Source: Coriobacteriales bacterium | Lineage (GTDB): Bacteria; Actinomycetota; Coriobacteriia; Coriobacteriales; UBA8131 | NCBI GenBank assembly: GCA_031286975.1 | Contig: JAITTM010000121.1 | Coordinates: forward strand, 1 to 17,297 | DNA: 17,297 bases | Direction: 5' to 3' | The notes under the pieces: model-generated | What the model saw: only the letters and a program-made list of their open reading frames with translations | Database searches by the model: none | Told to the model about the DNA's origin: nothing | Shown here: positions 1 through 6,021 of the stretch, in pieces | Numbering within the stretch: the first letter of the stretch is position 1 | Layout of the letters: each line of letters begins with the position of its first letter | Position numbers and translations under genes: made by a program

Positions 1-137
1 GCACCAAATTGTTCAGCAAAGGTTTGCGCAAGATTCGAAACCGCCCCTGCGTGTGAAGCGAGTGTTTGCCACTCCGATTCTGGCAGCGTTGTGCCACTTT
101 GCACATCGGTCTTTGTGTGCGCATATATCTCAGCCAA
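1..137 (-). CDS. cas3: Partial CRISPR-associated Cas3 (HD-domain N-terminus), truncated by window edge
   Basis: The gene reads leftward off the window, so only the first 45 codons are visible. The start is a TTG at 137-135, preceded by AAAGGGG at a good distance; an in-frame stop lies a few codons further upstream and no ATG is available. The peptide begins MAEIYAHTKT and continues with PESEWQTLASHAGAVSNLAQ and a FAEQFG end. The pattern Y-A-H near the start, then ESEWQxL..H...V..LA..FA..FG, is typical of the start of Cas3 in type I systems. There H29 would be the first metal-binding histidine of the HD nuclease domain, which degrades DNA unwound by the helicase half. Assignment is from pattern recognition of a short fragment; the helicase domain, the other cas genes and the repeat array would lie left of the window. 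Another HD-domain protein is the main alternative. Confidence 0.6.
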   Translation of the reverse strand, partial: MAEIYAHTKTDVQSGTTLPESEWQTLASHAGAVSNLAQTFAEQFG

Positions 138-163
138 GATTTTCGCCCCTTTCGTTTTCCGAG

Positions 164-169
164 ATTATA
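164..169 (-). promoter_or_regulatory. -10 element for the leftward cas3-like gene
   Basis: On the minus strand these six bases read TATAAT, a perfect -10 box, about 27 bases upstream of the TTG start. That would give a leader of roughly 20 bases. No good -35 hexamer is seen at 16-18 bases, so activation or a weak promoter is possible. Confidence 0.45.
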
Positions 170-205
170 CGCTTCTTGTCCCCACATCGCCTCTGCGTTA
201 GAGCA

Positions 206-244
206 GTGTTAAATCAGCGTGTTAAATCAGCCGTTAAAATCTGC
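206..244. repeat. 13-bp tandem repeat, three copies
   Basis: Two perfect units of GTGTTAAATCAGC (206-218 and 219-231) are followed by a diverged third unit, CGTTAAAATCTGC (232-244). The array sits about 40-75 bases upstream of the -10 box of the cas3-like gene, so it could be a multi-site operator for that promoter. That role is inferred; the repeat itself is plain in the sequence. Confidence 0.75.
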
Positions 245-362
245 AAATAGTGGTACCGCAGCATAGCGGCCACGTCAGCACCTTTGCTGAGAGGATACGC
301 TCAAGACACAGTTGCCTTGCCTGGCGCAACAACCCTCGCCCCTTACAAGAGGGGCTTTGCTC
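245..362. other. Non-coding stretch with successive small stem-loops
   Basis: No convincing coding frame is seen. There are several short inverted repeats in a row. GTGG-ta-CCGC pairs with GCGGCCAC (250-273). GTTGCC pairs with GGCGCAAC (311-330, with a bulge). GCCCCT pairs with AGGGGC (338-355, loop TACAAG). TTTGCTC at 356-362 pairs with GAGCAAA at 373-379. They may be a structured leader or repeat debris; no known RNA family could be assigned. Confidence 0.35.
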
Positions 363-374
363 AACAGAGCACGA

Positions 375-453
375 GCAAAATGTCTGAAAATCGAGCGAAG
401 CGTATCTCAGGCCGCAAGCGTGCCTGTGAACGTATTTGGCTGCAATCGACGCC
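375..453 (+). repeat. Dispersed palindromic repeat, copy 1
   Basis: The 36-base core at 375-410 matches the core of copy 2 (4868-4903) at 32 of 36 positions. Similarity resumes at the far end, where GCTGCAATCGACGCC here lines up with GCTGCACTCGGTGCC in copy 2. The left outer arm is less well conserved than in copy 2. It lies between the divergent cas3-like gene and the reductase operon. Confidence 0.65.
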
Positions 454-461
454 TGGGGATT

Positions 462-501
462 AAGGAATTTTAACCCAAGTTTAAGCTGCCCAGAATTCCT
501 T
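462..501. promoter_or_regulatory. Dyad upstream of the reductase operon
   Basis: AAGGAATT (462-469) and AATTCCTT (494-501) form a perfect 8-bp inverted repeat around a 24-base centre, which itself holds TTAAC and GTTTAA in inverted arrangement. A second hairpin, GGACAC-aag-GTGTCC, lies at 553-567, about 25 bases before the first start codon. The position suggests an operator or leader structure for the operon; no clear -35/-10 pair could be fixed. Confidence 0.35.
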
Positions 502-591
502 TGGCGGGGGCAACTTGTTAGGATGAAGTCAAGCCGTGTCTGGCGGCAAAACGGACACAAGGTGTCCCAAAAGGAAGTGGGAGGTAGAAAA

Positions 592-777
592 ATGTGTGGT
601 AATACCTGTTGCGACCCATCGAAGATCAAGGTGACGCTCGCTAAATGTCCAGAATGCGGCACGGACAATCTGGCAGGAGTGGCAAAATGCATCGGCTGCG
701 GAGCCTTGCTTGCGGCGGTTGCGCCAGCGGCTTCTGCGGGGCAATCGGTTGCTCACAGCGCGCACGCGGCAGCCTGA
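592..777 (+). CDS. Zinc-ribbon microprotein, first gene of the reductase operon
   Basis: A 61-residue protein starts at ATG 592, preceded by GGGAGG about 7 bases upstream; a longer frame open to 436 lacks such a site. Two CxxC pairs, CPECG (C19, C22) and CIGCG (C33, C36), are ten residues apart and make a minimal zinc ribbon (rubredoxin-like knuckles). Three more cysteines sit at the N-terminus in MCGNTCC. The last third is alanine-rich and probably disordered. The gene ends 19 bases before the DmsA-like gene, with the same direction and its own ribosome binding site on both sides, so co-transcription is likely. Function is unknown. A metal-binding, electron-transfer or regulatory accessory to the reductase is possible, but nothing beyond the cysteine pattern and the context supports this. 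Confidence 0.7.
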   Translation: MCGNTCCDPSKIKVTLAKCPECGTDNLAGVAKCIGCGALLAAVAPAASAGQSVAHSAHAAA

Positions 778-796
778 GCTGGAGAAGGGAGTCAGA

Positions 797-3454
797 ATGG
801 AAAGAGCACAAGACAGGCAGAGACAAACCACGGACTTCTCCCGAAGGAGCTTTGTCAAATGGAGCATGGTGGCGGGTGGCACCCTGGCTCTTTCGAGCGG
901 ACTGGTCGCCTGCACCAACAACGGAGGTGGCACAGGAGGCGATGGCACTCCGGTCGCGCAGACAGGCGCCTGGAAGACGGCGCCCTGCATGAATAACTGC
1001 TCGTGCGGAGCATCGCGCTGCCTGCTTAAGGCCTATGTTGAGGACGGAGTGCCCATCAAGATCATCACCGACCAGGGGCAGTATGACCCCGACAGCTTTG
1101 AGTATCTGCAAAAGCGCGCCTGCGGGCGAGGGCGAGCGCAGATCAGCAATATCCTCAGCGCCGATCGTGTGAAGTACCCCATGAAACGCAAGGGTTGGAG
1201 CCCCGAGAGCCCCAATGGCGCGATGCGTGGTAAGGACGAGTGGGAGCGCATCAGCTGGGATGAAGCTCTGGACATCATCGCCTCCGAGATGCAGAAGGTG
1301 CTTGACACCTATGGCACTCGCGGCATCCTGTCAACAGGGTATGCCGACATCGGGGATACCTATTATGACCAGATCGAGAGCCTGCTCAACGAGTTGGGTG
1401 GTGCCTTGCATCACGATTTTGCCACGGTCTCGCTGGGCAGTTGGCCGCTCGTTGAGCTTTTCATGACCGGCGGACTGTTCGAGGCACCCGATTATCTGGC
1501 GCTCCAGGAGTCCGACCTGCATTTTTACTACGGCTGCAATTGGCAGGCTAACAAAGGTGGCAACACAGCCTATCAGCTGCGTCACGCCCACGAGAATGGT
1601 GCCAAGGTCATTATCGTCGACCCTTGGCTCAATCAAACTGCCATGGGTGTTGCCGATGAGTGGGTGCCAATCCGCCCCGGCACCGATACTGCATTCACGC
1701 TTGGCATGGCGTATCATCAAATCGCAAACAATCTGCATAATCAGGAGTATCTCGACACCTACTGCGTTGGGTTTGACGCCGAGCACATGCCTGAGGGCGC
1801 TCCTGCCGAGGGCAACTTCAAAGATTACGTCCTTGGCACCTACGACAATGAACCCAAAACACCCGAGTGGGCCTCCAAGATCAGTGGCGTTTCTGCGGAG
1901 ACCATCAAGCGCTTGGCTGAGGAGCTCGCGGCAACCGAGAAGATCGCGTTTTTTGCCGGTCAATCCACCACCAAGATTCCTGCTGGCGAGGTGTTTGGGC
2001 AGGTGTTCTACACCTTTGCCTTCATGAACGGCAGCCCTGGCGCGCCGGGAAGTTATGCGGGCTGGGTGGGCTTGCACGAGGGCATGTCAACCTTGGCATC
2101 CGTCAAGGCGGGAGACAGCTCAAACGGCAAAGGCCTCAACCCTGCCAACCCCATCGACCCGCCCGTATTTGTCACATCTCCAAACTTCGCCGAAATCACC
2201 GATTGGGACAGTTGGGATAAGATCGAGCTCTCCGAGTGTTGGGAAACCTGCCTGGCAGGGGAGTACGGGCGCGATATCTGGCCGGGCGGCAAGAAGCCTC
2301 TCGACATCCATCTGATCTATACCGGTGGATACCAAAACGCGCTCAACTCCCTGCCCAACACGAACAAGGCAATCGAGTTCTTTCGCAGTGTCGATTTTGT
2401 ATGGGGCGCAAATCCCTTCTTCTGCCCCTCCGTGCAGTATGCCGATGTTGTTCTTCCCGTTACAACCTGGTGGGAGAAGGGCGAGCTTGCCTGGACCAAT
2501 AACTCCGATGTGGTGTATTGGGCTGACCGTATCATCGAGCCCGTGTATGAGTCGCGCACTGAGGCACAGATCGCCACCGATCTGGCACAGAAGTTGGGCG
2601 TCGACCCTGCAAAGGTCGATACGATGACGCCCGCAGAGCGAACCTACTACTCGCTTAAGGATGCCGCCTACGCCACCGATGTTGTGGGGGGATTCAGCCC
2701 ACTGCTGACCGTCTCCCAGGCAGACATCGATGCTCTGGGTGTCGCGGGCGAACCGCAAGAGGGGCTCATGACGCTTGCGGAGTTCAAGGAGAAAGGCTTC
2801 TATAAGCCAAAACGTGCCAAAGATGATGCCCTCACCAACATCCCCTACCAGGCATTCATCACCAATCCCGCCATCACGCCAGCAGCAACCAGCACGGGGA
2901 AGTTCGAGATCTACTGCCCCACGCTTGCCGCGGTGGTCAACAGCTATGGCTTCTCGACCATCGACCCTGTTGGCAAGTGGCAGTTCACACCCGATCAGGG
3001 GCAGGGTGCCCAGACAGACGAGTTCCCGTTGCTGCTGTGGACACCGCATTCGCTCCGTCGCGCACACACCGTCAACGACTCCGTCACCTCATTGCGTGAG
3101 GCCTTTCCGCAAGAATGCTTCATGAGCACCGTTGACGCCCAGGCCCGTGGCATCAAGAACGGCGACATCGTTTTAATGAGCAGCCCCCATGGCAAGGTGC
3201 TCCGCCCCGCCAAAGTCATGCCAACCGTCATTCCCGGAGCGGTGGCATTGCAAGATGGTGCGTGGACGACAATCGACGAGGCAACCGGCATCGACATTGC
3301 CGGCAACCCCAACATCCTCCAGGCACCTGCTGCCTCGGGCCAGGGGGTTCAGGCCTGGTCGGGCACTATCTGTCAAGTTGAGAAGTATACCGGCGACATC
3401 AAACTTGAGGCGGATAAGCGGCGTGCCCTTGTCCTGCCCAAGGGAATTGAATAG
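797..3454 (+). CDS. Tat-exported DMSO-reductase-family molybdopterin oxidoreductase, catalytic subunit (DmsA-like)
   Basis: An 885-residue catalytic subunit whose ATG at 797 follows GAGAAGGGAG. The N-terminus holds a twin-arginine motif SRRSFVK (R16, R17), a hydrophobic stretch and LVAC (C39). The last fits a lipobox, so export through Tat and possible lipid anchoring are expected. Cysteines C64, C68, C70, C75 and C109 (in RACGRGR) form the N-terminal Fe-S region, followed by molybdopterin oxidoreductase domains. A serine in VSLGSWP (S212 or S215) is the likely molybdenum ligand of the DMSO-reductase type; this is tentative. The C-terminal dinucleotide-binding domain covers roughly residues 735-870. 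The family reduces S- or N-oxides and, in gut Coriobacteriia, also catechols and other organic acceptors. The substrate here cannot be read from sequence. Electron-transfer subunit and chaperone genes follow, but no DmsC-type membrane anchor. Confidence 0.9.
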   Translation: MERAQDRQRQTTDFSRRSFVKWSMVAGGTLALSSGLVACTNNGGGTGGDGTPVAQTGAWKTAPCMNNCSCGASRCLLKAYVEDGVPIKIITDQGQYDPDSFEYLQKRACGRGRAQISNILSADRVKYPMKRKGWSPESPNGAMRGKDEWERISWDEALDIIASEMQKVLDTYGTRGILSTGYADIGDTYYDQIESLLNELGGALHHDFATVSLGSWPLVELFMTGGLFEAPDYLALQESDLHFYYGCNWQANKGGNTAYQLRHAHENGAKVIIVDPWLNQTAMGVADEWVPIRPGTDTAFTLGMAYHQIANNLHNQEYLDTYCVGFDAEHMPEGAPAEGNFKDYVLGTYDNEPKTPEWASKISGVSAETIKRLAEELAATEKIAFFAGQSTTKIPAGEVFGQVFYTFAFMNGSPGAPGSYAGWVGLHEGMSTLASVKAGDSSNGKGLNPANPIDPPVFVTSPNFAEITDWDSWDKIELSECWETCLAGEYGRDIWPGGKKPLDIHLIYTGGYQNALNSLPNTNKAIEFFRSVDFVWGANPFFCPSVQYADVVLPVTTWWEKGELAWTNNSDVVYWADRIIEPVYESRTEAQIATDLAQKLGVDPAKVDTMTPAERTYYSLKDAAYATDVVGGFSPLLTVSQADIDALGVAGEPQEGLMTLAEFKEKGFYKPKRAKDDALTNIPYQAFITNPAITPAATSTGKFEIYCPTLAAVVNSYGFSTIDPVGKWQFTPDQGQGAQTDEFPLLLWTPHSLRRAHTVNDSVTSLREAFPQECFMSTVDAQARGIKNGDIVLMSSPHGKVLRPAKVMPTVIPGAVALQDGAWTTIDEATGIDIAGNPNILQAPAASGQGVQAWSGTICQVEKYTGDIKLEADKRRALVLPKGIE

Positions 3455-3466
3455 GAGGGAGTGGTC

Positions 3467-4096
3467 ATGGCTCAATACGGATTCTATTTCGACTCAGATA
3501 AATGCACCGGTTGCAAGACCTGTCAGGTTGCCTGCAAGGAGACCTACGGACTCCCCACGGATACGCTTTGGCGCAAGGTGCCCAACTATCAGGGCGGCTC
3601 GTGGAAGCTCGACGAGGCAACGGGTATCTATGAGGCCCAGAATGTCTTTGGCTACTTTGTCTCGATGGCCTGCAACCACTGCGCAGCTCCCGCCTGTGTT
3701 GCGGTTTGCCCGGTAGCCGCTTTGGAGAAGAACGGCGAGACCGGCATCGTGAGCCTCGATGAGAGGCTTTGCATCGGTTGCGGCTCCTGCGAGACTGCCT
3801 GCCCCTACAGTGCCCCGAGCCTTTGGGAGGCTAAGGGTATCTTCACCAAATGCGATATGTGTTCAGCGCTGGTTGCGGAAGGGGACGTGCCCGTCTGTGT
3901 CTCCGGCTGTCTGATGCGCGCCCTTGATTTTGGCGAGCTCACGGAGCTCCAAGGCAAATACGGCACTGGTGACGTGGAGGTCGAGCCCTTGCCCGCCGAT
4001 TCTACCGGCCCCTCGTTGGTGCTCAAGCCGCATCGCAACGCCCAGAAGTCGGGTGCCGGTACGGGGGAGACCGTGAGTCTGCTCGAAGAGATATAA
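3467..4096 (+). CDS. Four-cluster ferredoxin electron-transfer subunit (DmsB-like)
   Basis: A 209-residue iron-sulfur protein. ATG 3467 is chosen over the in-frame GTG at 3461 because AGGAGGGA ends 6 bases before it. Sixteen cysteines fall into four ferredoxin-type groups: C13-C16-C19-C23, C69-C72-C77-C81, C102-C105-C108-C112 and C129-C132-C144-C148, enough for four [4Fe-4S] clusters. This is the DmsB/NrfC/PhsB pattern, the subunit that passes electrons to the molybdenum subunit. It has no signal peptide of its own and would be exported together with the Tat-tagged catalytic subunit. The gap to the upstream gene is only 12 bases, so the two are co-transcribed. The C-terminal 30 residues after the last cluster look flexible. 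Confidence 0.93.
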   Translation: MAQYGFYFDSDKCTGCKTCQVACKETYGLPTDTLWRKVPNYQGGSWKLDEATGIYEAQNVFGYFVSMACNHCAAPACVAVCPVAALEKNGETGIVSLDERLCIGCGSCETACPYSAPSLWEAKGIFTKCDMCSALVAEGDVPVCVSGCLMRALDFGELTELQGKYGTGDVEVEPLPADSTGPSLVLKPHRNAQKSGAGTGETVSLLEEI

Positions 4097-4112
4097 CGGC
4101 ACTAGCAGCAAA

Positions 4113-4147
4113 GGAGCTGCCGTGGTGCCACGGTGCGCGGCAGCTCC
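4113..4147 (+). promoter_or_regulatory. Intercistronic stem-loop between DmsB-like and TorD-like genes
   Basis: GGAGCTGCCG (4113-4122) and CGGCAGCTCC (4138-4147) form a perfect 10-bp stem with a 15-base loop that itself contains GTGGTGCCAC. No T-run follows, so it is not a standard terminator. It may act as an mRNA stabiliser or processing site that keeps chaperone expression below that of the enzyme subunits. Confidence 0.55.
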
Positions 4148-4177
4148 GCCCATGCCCCACCCATAAGGAGCAACAAC

Positions 4178-4834
4178 ATGGAGAGCGAACAGACACAACT
4201 GCTCGACGAGGCGGCCGTGACCTTTGCCGCGCTGGGCATGCTTCTGTATCAGGAGCCAACCCCGGAGCGAACGGCGCTGCTCATAGACGAGGACTTTTTT
4301 GCCGGCGTACCCTTTGCCGACGACGACCCCCAGACCGCCCAGGGGCTTACCCTGCTTAAGCGGTGGACAGACGAGGCGCGCGAGCTTGATCTTATCGGCG
4401 TGACCTCAGAGCTCAAGAGGGAGTGGCTCCGGCTCTTGGTGGGCTTTGGCGAGCCTTTGGCGCCTCCTTGGGCAGCCTATTATTTTGAGAAGGATCCGGT
4501 GATCTTTGGCAGCAAGACGCTTGAGGTGCGAAGCTGGTACACGCGCTATGGGCTGGAGCTCGAGCGCAAATATCACGAGCCCGACGATCACCTGGGGCTC
4601 ATGCTGCAGTTTTTGGCTCTGCTCATCACTCGTGAGAGCGAGGCGCATAAGGCCGATGATCTGGGGGAGGTTGCGCGTTTGATGCAAGAGCAGCATGACT
4701 TTTTTGAGGCCGCTCTTCTCCCCTGGGTTCCGCACTGGCAGACGCTTGTGGCAGCGGAGGCAAAAAGCCTCTTCTATGCAGGCCTTGCCCTGCTTATAGA
4801 GGGTGCCCTGCGCACCTATATGCTCCGCTTCTAG
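4178..4834 (+). CDS. TorD/DmsD-family molybdoenzyme maturation chaperone
   Basis: A 218-residue all-helical cytoplasmic protein. ATG 4178 follows AAGGAG by 8 bases; the frame is open upstream to 4133 but no site supports that start. Family marks are EWLRLLVGFGEPLAPPWAAYY around residues 82-102, matching the family's Y/W-R-L-F-x(n)-P-P-W pattern, and the helical DHLGLMLQFLALL block from residue 137. TorD/DmsD chaperones bind the twin-arginine leader of their partner, hold it back from export until the molybdenum cofactor is in, and help cofactor insertion. Standing third in line behind the catalytic and Fe-S subunits, this one is presumably dedicated to the DmsA-like protein. The length is normal for the family. 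Confidence 0.88.
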   Translation: MESEQTQLLDEAAVTFAALGMLLYQEPTPERTALLIDEDFFAGVPFADDDPQTAQGLTLLKRWTDEARELDLIGVTSELKREWLRLLVGFGEPLAPPWAAYYFEKDPVIFGSKTLEVRSWYTRYGLELERKYHEPDDHLGLMLQFLALLITRESEAHKADDLGEVARLMQEQHDFFEAALLPWVPHWQTLVAAEAKSLFYAGLALLIEGALRTYMLRF

Positions 4835-4851
4835 GACGCACCGGTTATAGG

Positions 4852-4946
4852 AAGGCACCGAGTGCTTGCAAAATGCGTGAAAACCGAGCGAAGCGTATTT
4901 CAGCACGTGAGCGAGATTGAGCGTATTTTGCTGCACTCGGTGCCTT
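4852..4946. repeat. Dispersed palindromic repeat, copy 2, a long hairpin between convergent genes
   Basis: This is the most complete copy. Outer arms AAGGCACCGAGTGC (4852-4865) and GCACTCGGTGCCTT (4933-4946) are perfect complements. The pairing continues inward with GCAAAATGCG against CGTATTTTGC (one G-U), so the stem is about 24 bp with a small bulge. A core at 4868-4903 is shared with copies 1 and 3. It lies between the ends of two convergent genes, 17 bases after one stop and 1 base before the other. It could serve as a transcription barrier in both directions, though there is no real T-tract. Confidence 0.75.
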
Positions 4947-4947
4947 T

Positions 4948-5877
4948 CTAGCTGATGCGCGTGCCGCTGGTGCCAACAATGGCCTGGGCGGCCTTCTCCA
5001 AAGAGCCGATGATGGCGGTCTTTCCGGGGTTGGCGGCGACGAATGAGCAGGCGGCTTCGATCTTGGGCAGCATGCTGCCGGCCGAAAACTGACCCTGCTC
5101 GATGTAGGCGCGGGCCTCAGCGAGGGTGATGTGCTCAAGGGCGCGCTGGCTGGGCGTGTTGAAGTCGATACAGACGCGGTCGACGGAGGTGAGGATGAGC
5201 AGGACGTCGGCATCGACCAGCTCGGCGAGCTTGGCCGCCGCGAAGTCTTTGTCGATCACGGCATCCACACCATGGTAGCGCTTGCCGCTGTAGACCACGG
5301 GTATCCCGCCACCACCGCAGGCGATGACCACCTGATTGGCATCGACCAAGGTGCGCAGGGTGATCTTCTCATAGATGTCCACAGGCTTGGGAGAAGGAAC
5401 CACGCGGCGCCAGCCTCTGCCGGAATCCTCGCGATAGAGTTCGCCTGTCTGGGCGGCGAGCGCGGCGGCGGTCGCCTCATCAAAGAAGCCGCCGATGGGT
5501 TTGGTGGGCTTGGCAAAAGCGGGGTCGTCCTTATCAACCACCACCTGGGTGAGCATCGCCACCACCGGGATGCTGTCGTGGCCACGGGCGACAAGCTCCT
5601 CATCAATGGCCTGCTGGAGGTGATAGCCGATGTAGCCTTGGCTCATGGCGGTGCACTCGGCAAAGGGGATAAGGGGCGTGGCACCCTGCCTGCTGCTCTC
5701 TTCAAACGCGAGGCGTATCTGCCCGACCTGCGGGCCATTGCCGTGCACGAGCACCACCTTGTTGTTGCCCTCGATGAGGTCGGCTATCGCCTTGGATGCC
5801 AACTCTGCGCGCTTGAGCTGCTCTTCTGCGGTCTCACCCAGGGCGTTGCCACCCAGAGCCACGATGATTTTGGCCAT
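4948..5877 (-). CDS. arcC: Carbamate kinase
   Basis: A 309-residue enzyme of the amino acid kinase family that transfers phosphate from carbamoyl phosphate to ADP, giving ATP, ammonia and CO2. The start is ATG 5877 (MAKIIVALGGNALG) with AAAGGAG 7 bases upstream; an in-frame ATG nine codons earlier has no such site. Visible marks are ALGGNAL at the nucleotide/phosphate-binding N-terminus, VLVHGNGPQVG, IACGGGGIPVV and the C-terminal GSMLPKIEAA block with the catalytic lysine. Length and motif order are standard. It is the last gene of the agmatine operon, the position of arcC/aguC in lactic acid bacteria, and supplies the ATP yield of the pathway. A separate arginine deiminase role is possible, but no arcA is in the window. 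Confidence 0.95.
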   Translation of the reverse strand: MAKIIVALGGNALGETAEEQLKRAELASKAIADLIEGNNKVVLVHGNGPQVGQIRLAFEESSRQGATPLIPFAECTAMSQGYIGYHLQQAIDEELVARGHDSIPVVAMLTQVVVDKDDPAFAKPTKPIGGFFDEATAAALAAQTGELYREDSGRGWRRVVPSPKPVDIYEKITLRTLVDANQVVIACGGGGIPVVYSGKRYHGVDAVIDKDFAAAKLAELVDADVLLILTSVDRVCIDFNTPSQRALEHITLAEARAYIEQGQFSAGSMLPKIEAACSFVAANPGKTAIIGSLEKAAQAIVGTSGTRIS

Positions 5878-5938
5878 GTTGCTGCTCCTTTTAGAATGTG
5901 CCATAAGGCGTTGTACCTAAAACGTTGTACCGAGAAAA

Positions 5939-5991
5939 GCTGTGCCGAGCGCACAGAGCGCAGTTTGCCACGCAAGCACGCTCAGCACGGC
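5939..5991 (-). promoter_or_regulatory. Intercistronic hairpin between aguA and arcC, with flanking 8-bp direct repeat
   Basis: GCTGTGCCGAGCG (5939-5951) pairs with CGCTCAGCACGGC (5979-5991) over 13 positions with two wobble pairs. Next to it CGTTGTAC is repeated at 5909-5916 and 5923-5930. It falls in the 144-base gap inside the operon and could tune arcC expression or protect mRNA. There is no T-run for termination. Confidence 0.35.
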
Positions 5992-6021
5992 TTTAGAAGT
6001 CAAGATGCTACTGAGAAAGTC

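Noticed and set aside
53..250. Plus-strand 65-codon frame
   Set aside because: No ribosome site and no protein-like composition. It overlaps the better-supported leftward cas3-like start and its promoter.
248..260. T-box-like motif (AGTGGTACCGC) followed by a terminator-like hairpin at 338-355
   Set aside because: The motif is explained by a local inverted repeat (250-273). The hairpin is too far away, no specifier stem-loop is visible upstream, and no amino acid or synthetase gene follows.
280..305. CTGAGAGGATACGC, like part of a TPP riboswitch
   Set aside because: The second conserved block (GAACCTGAT) and the closing stem are absent, and no thiamine gene is downstream.
1..453. CRISPR array near the cas3-like gene
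   Set aside because: No 28-37-base repeats with regular unique spacers occur in the window; the 13-bp repeats at 206-244 are directly adjacent with no spacers.
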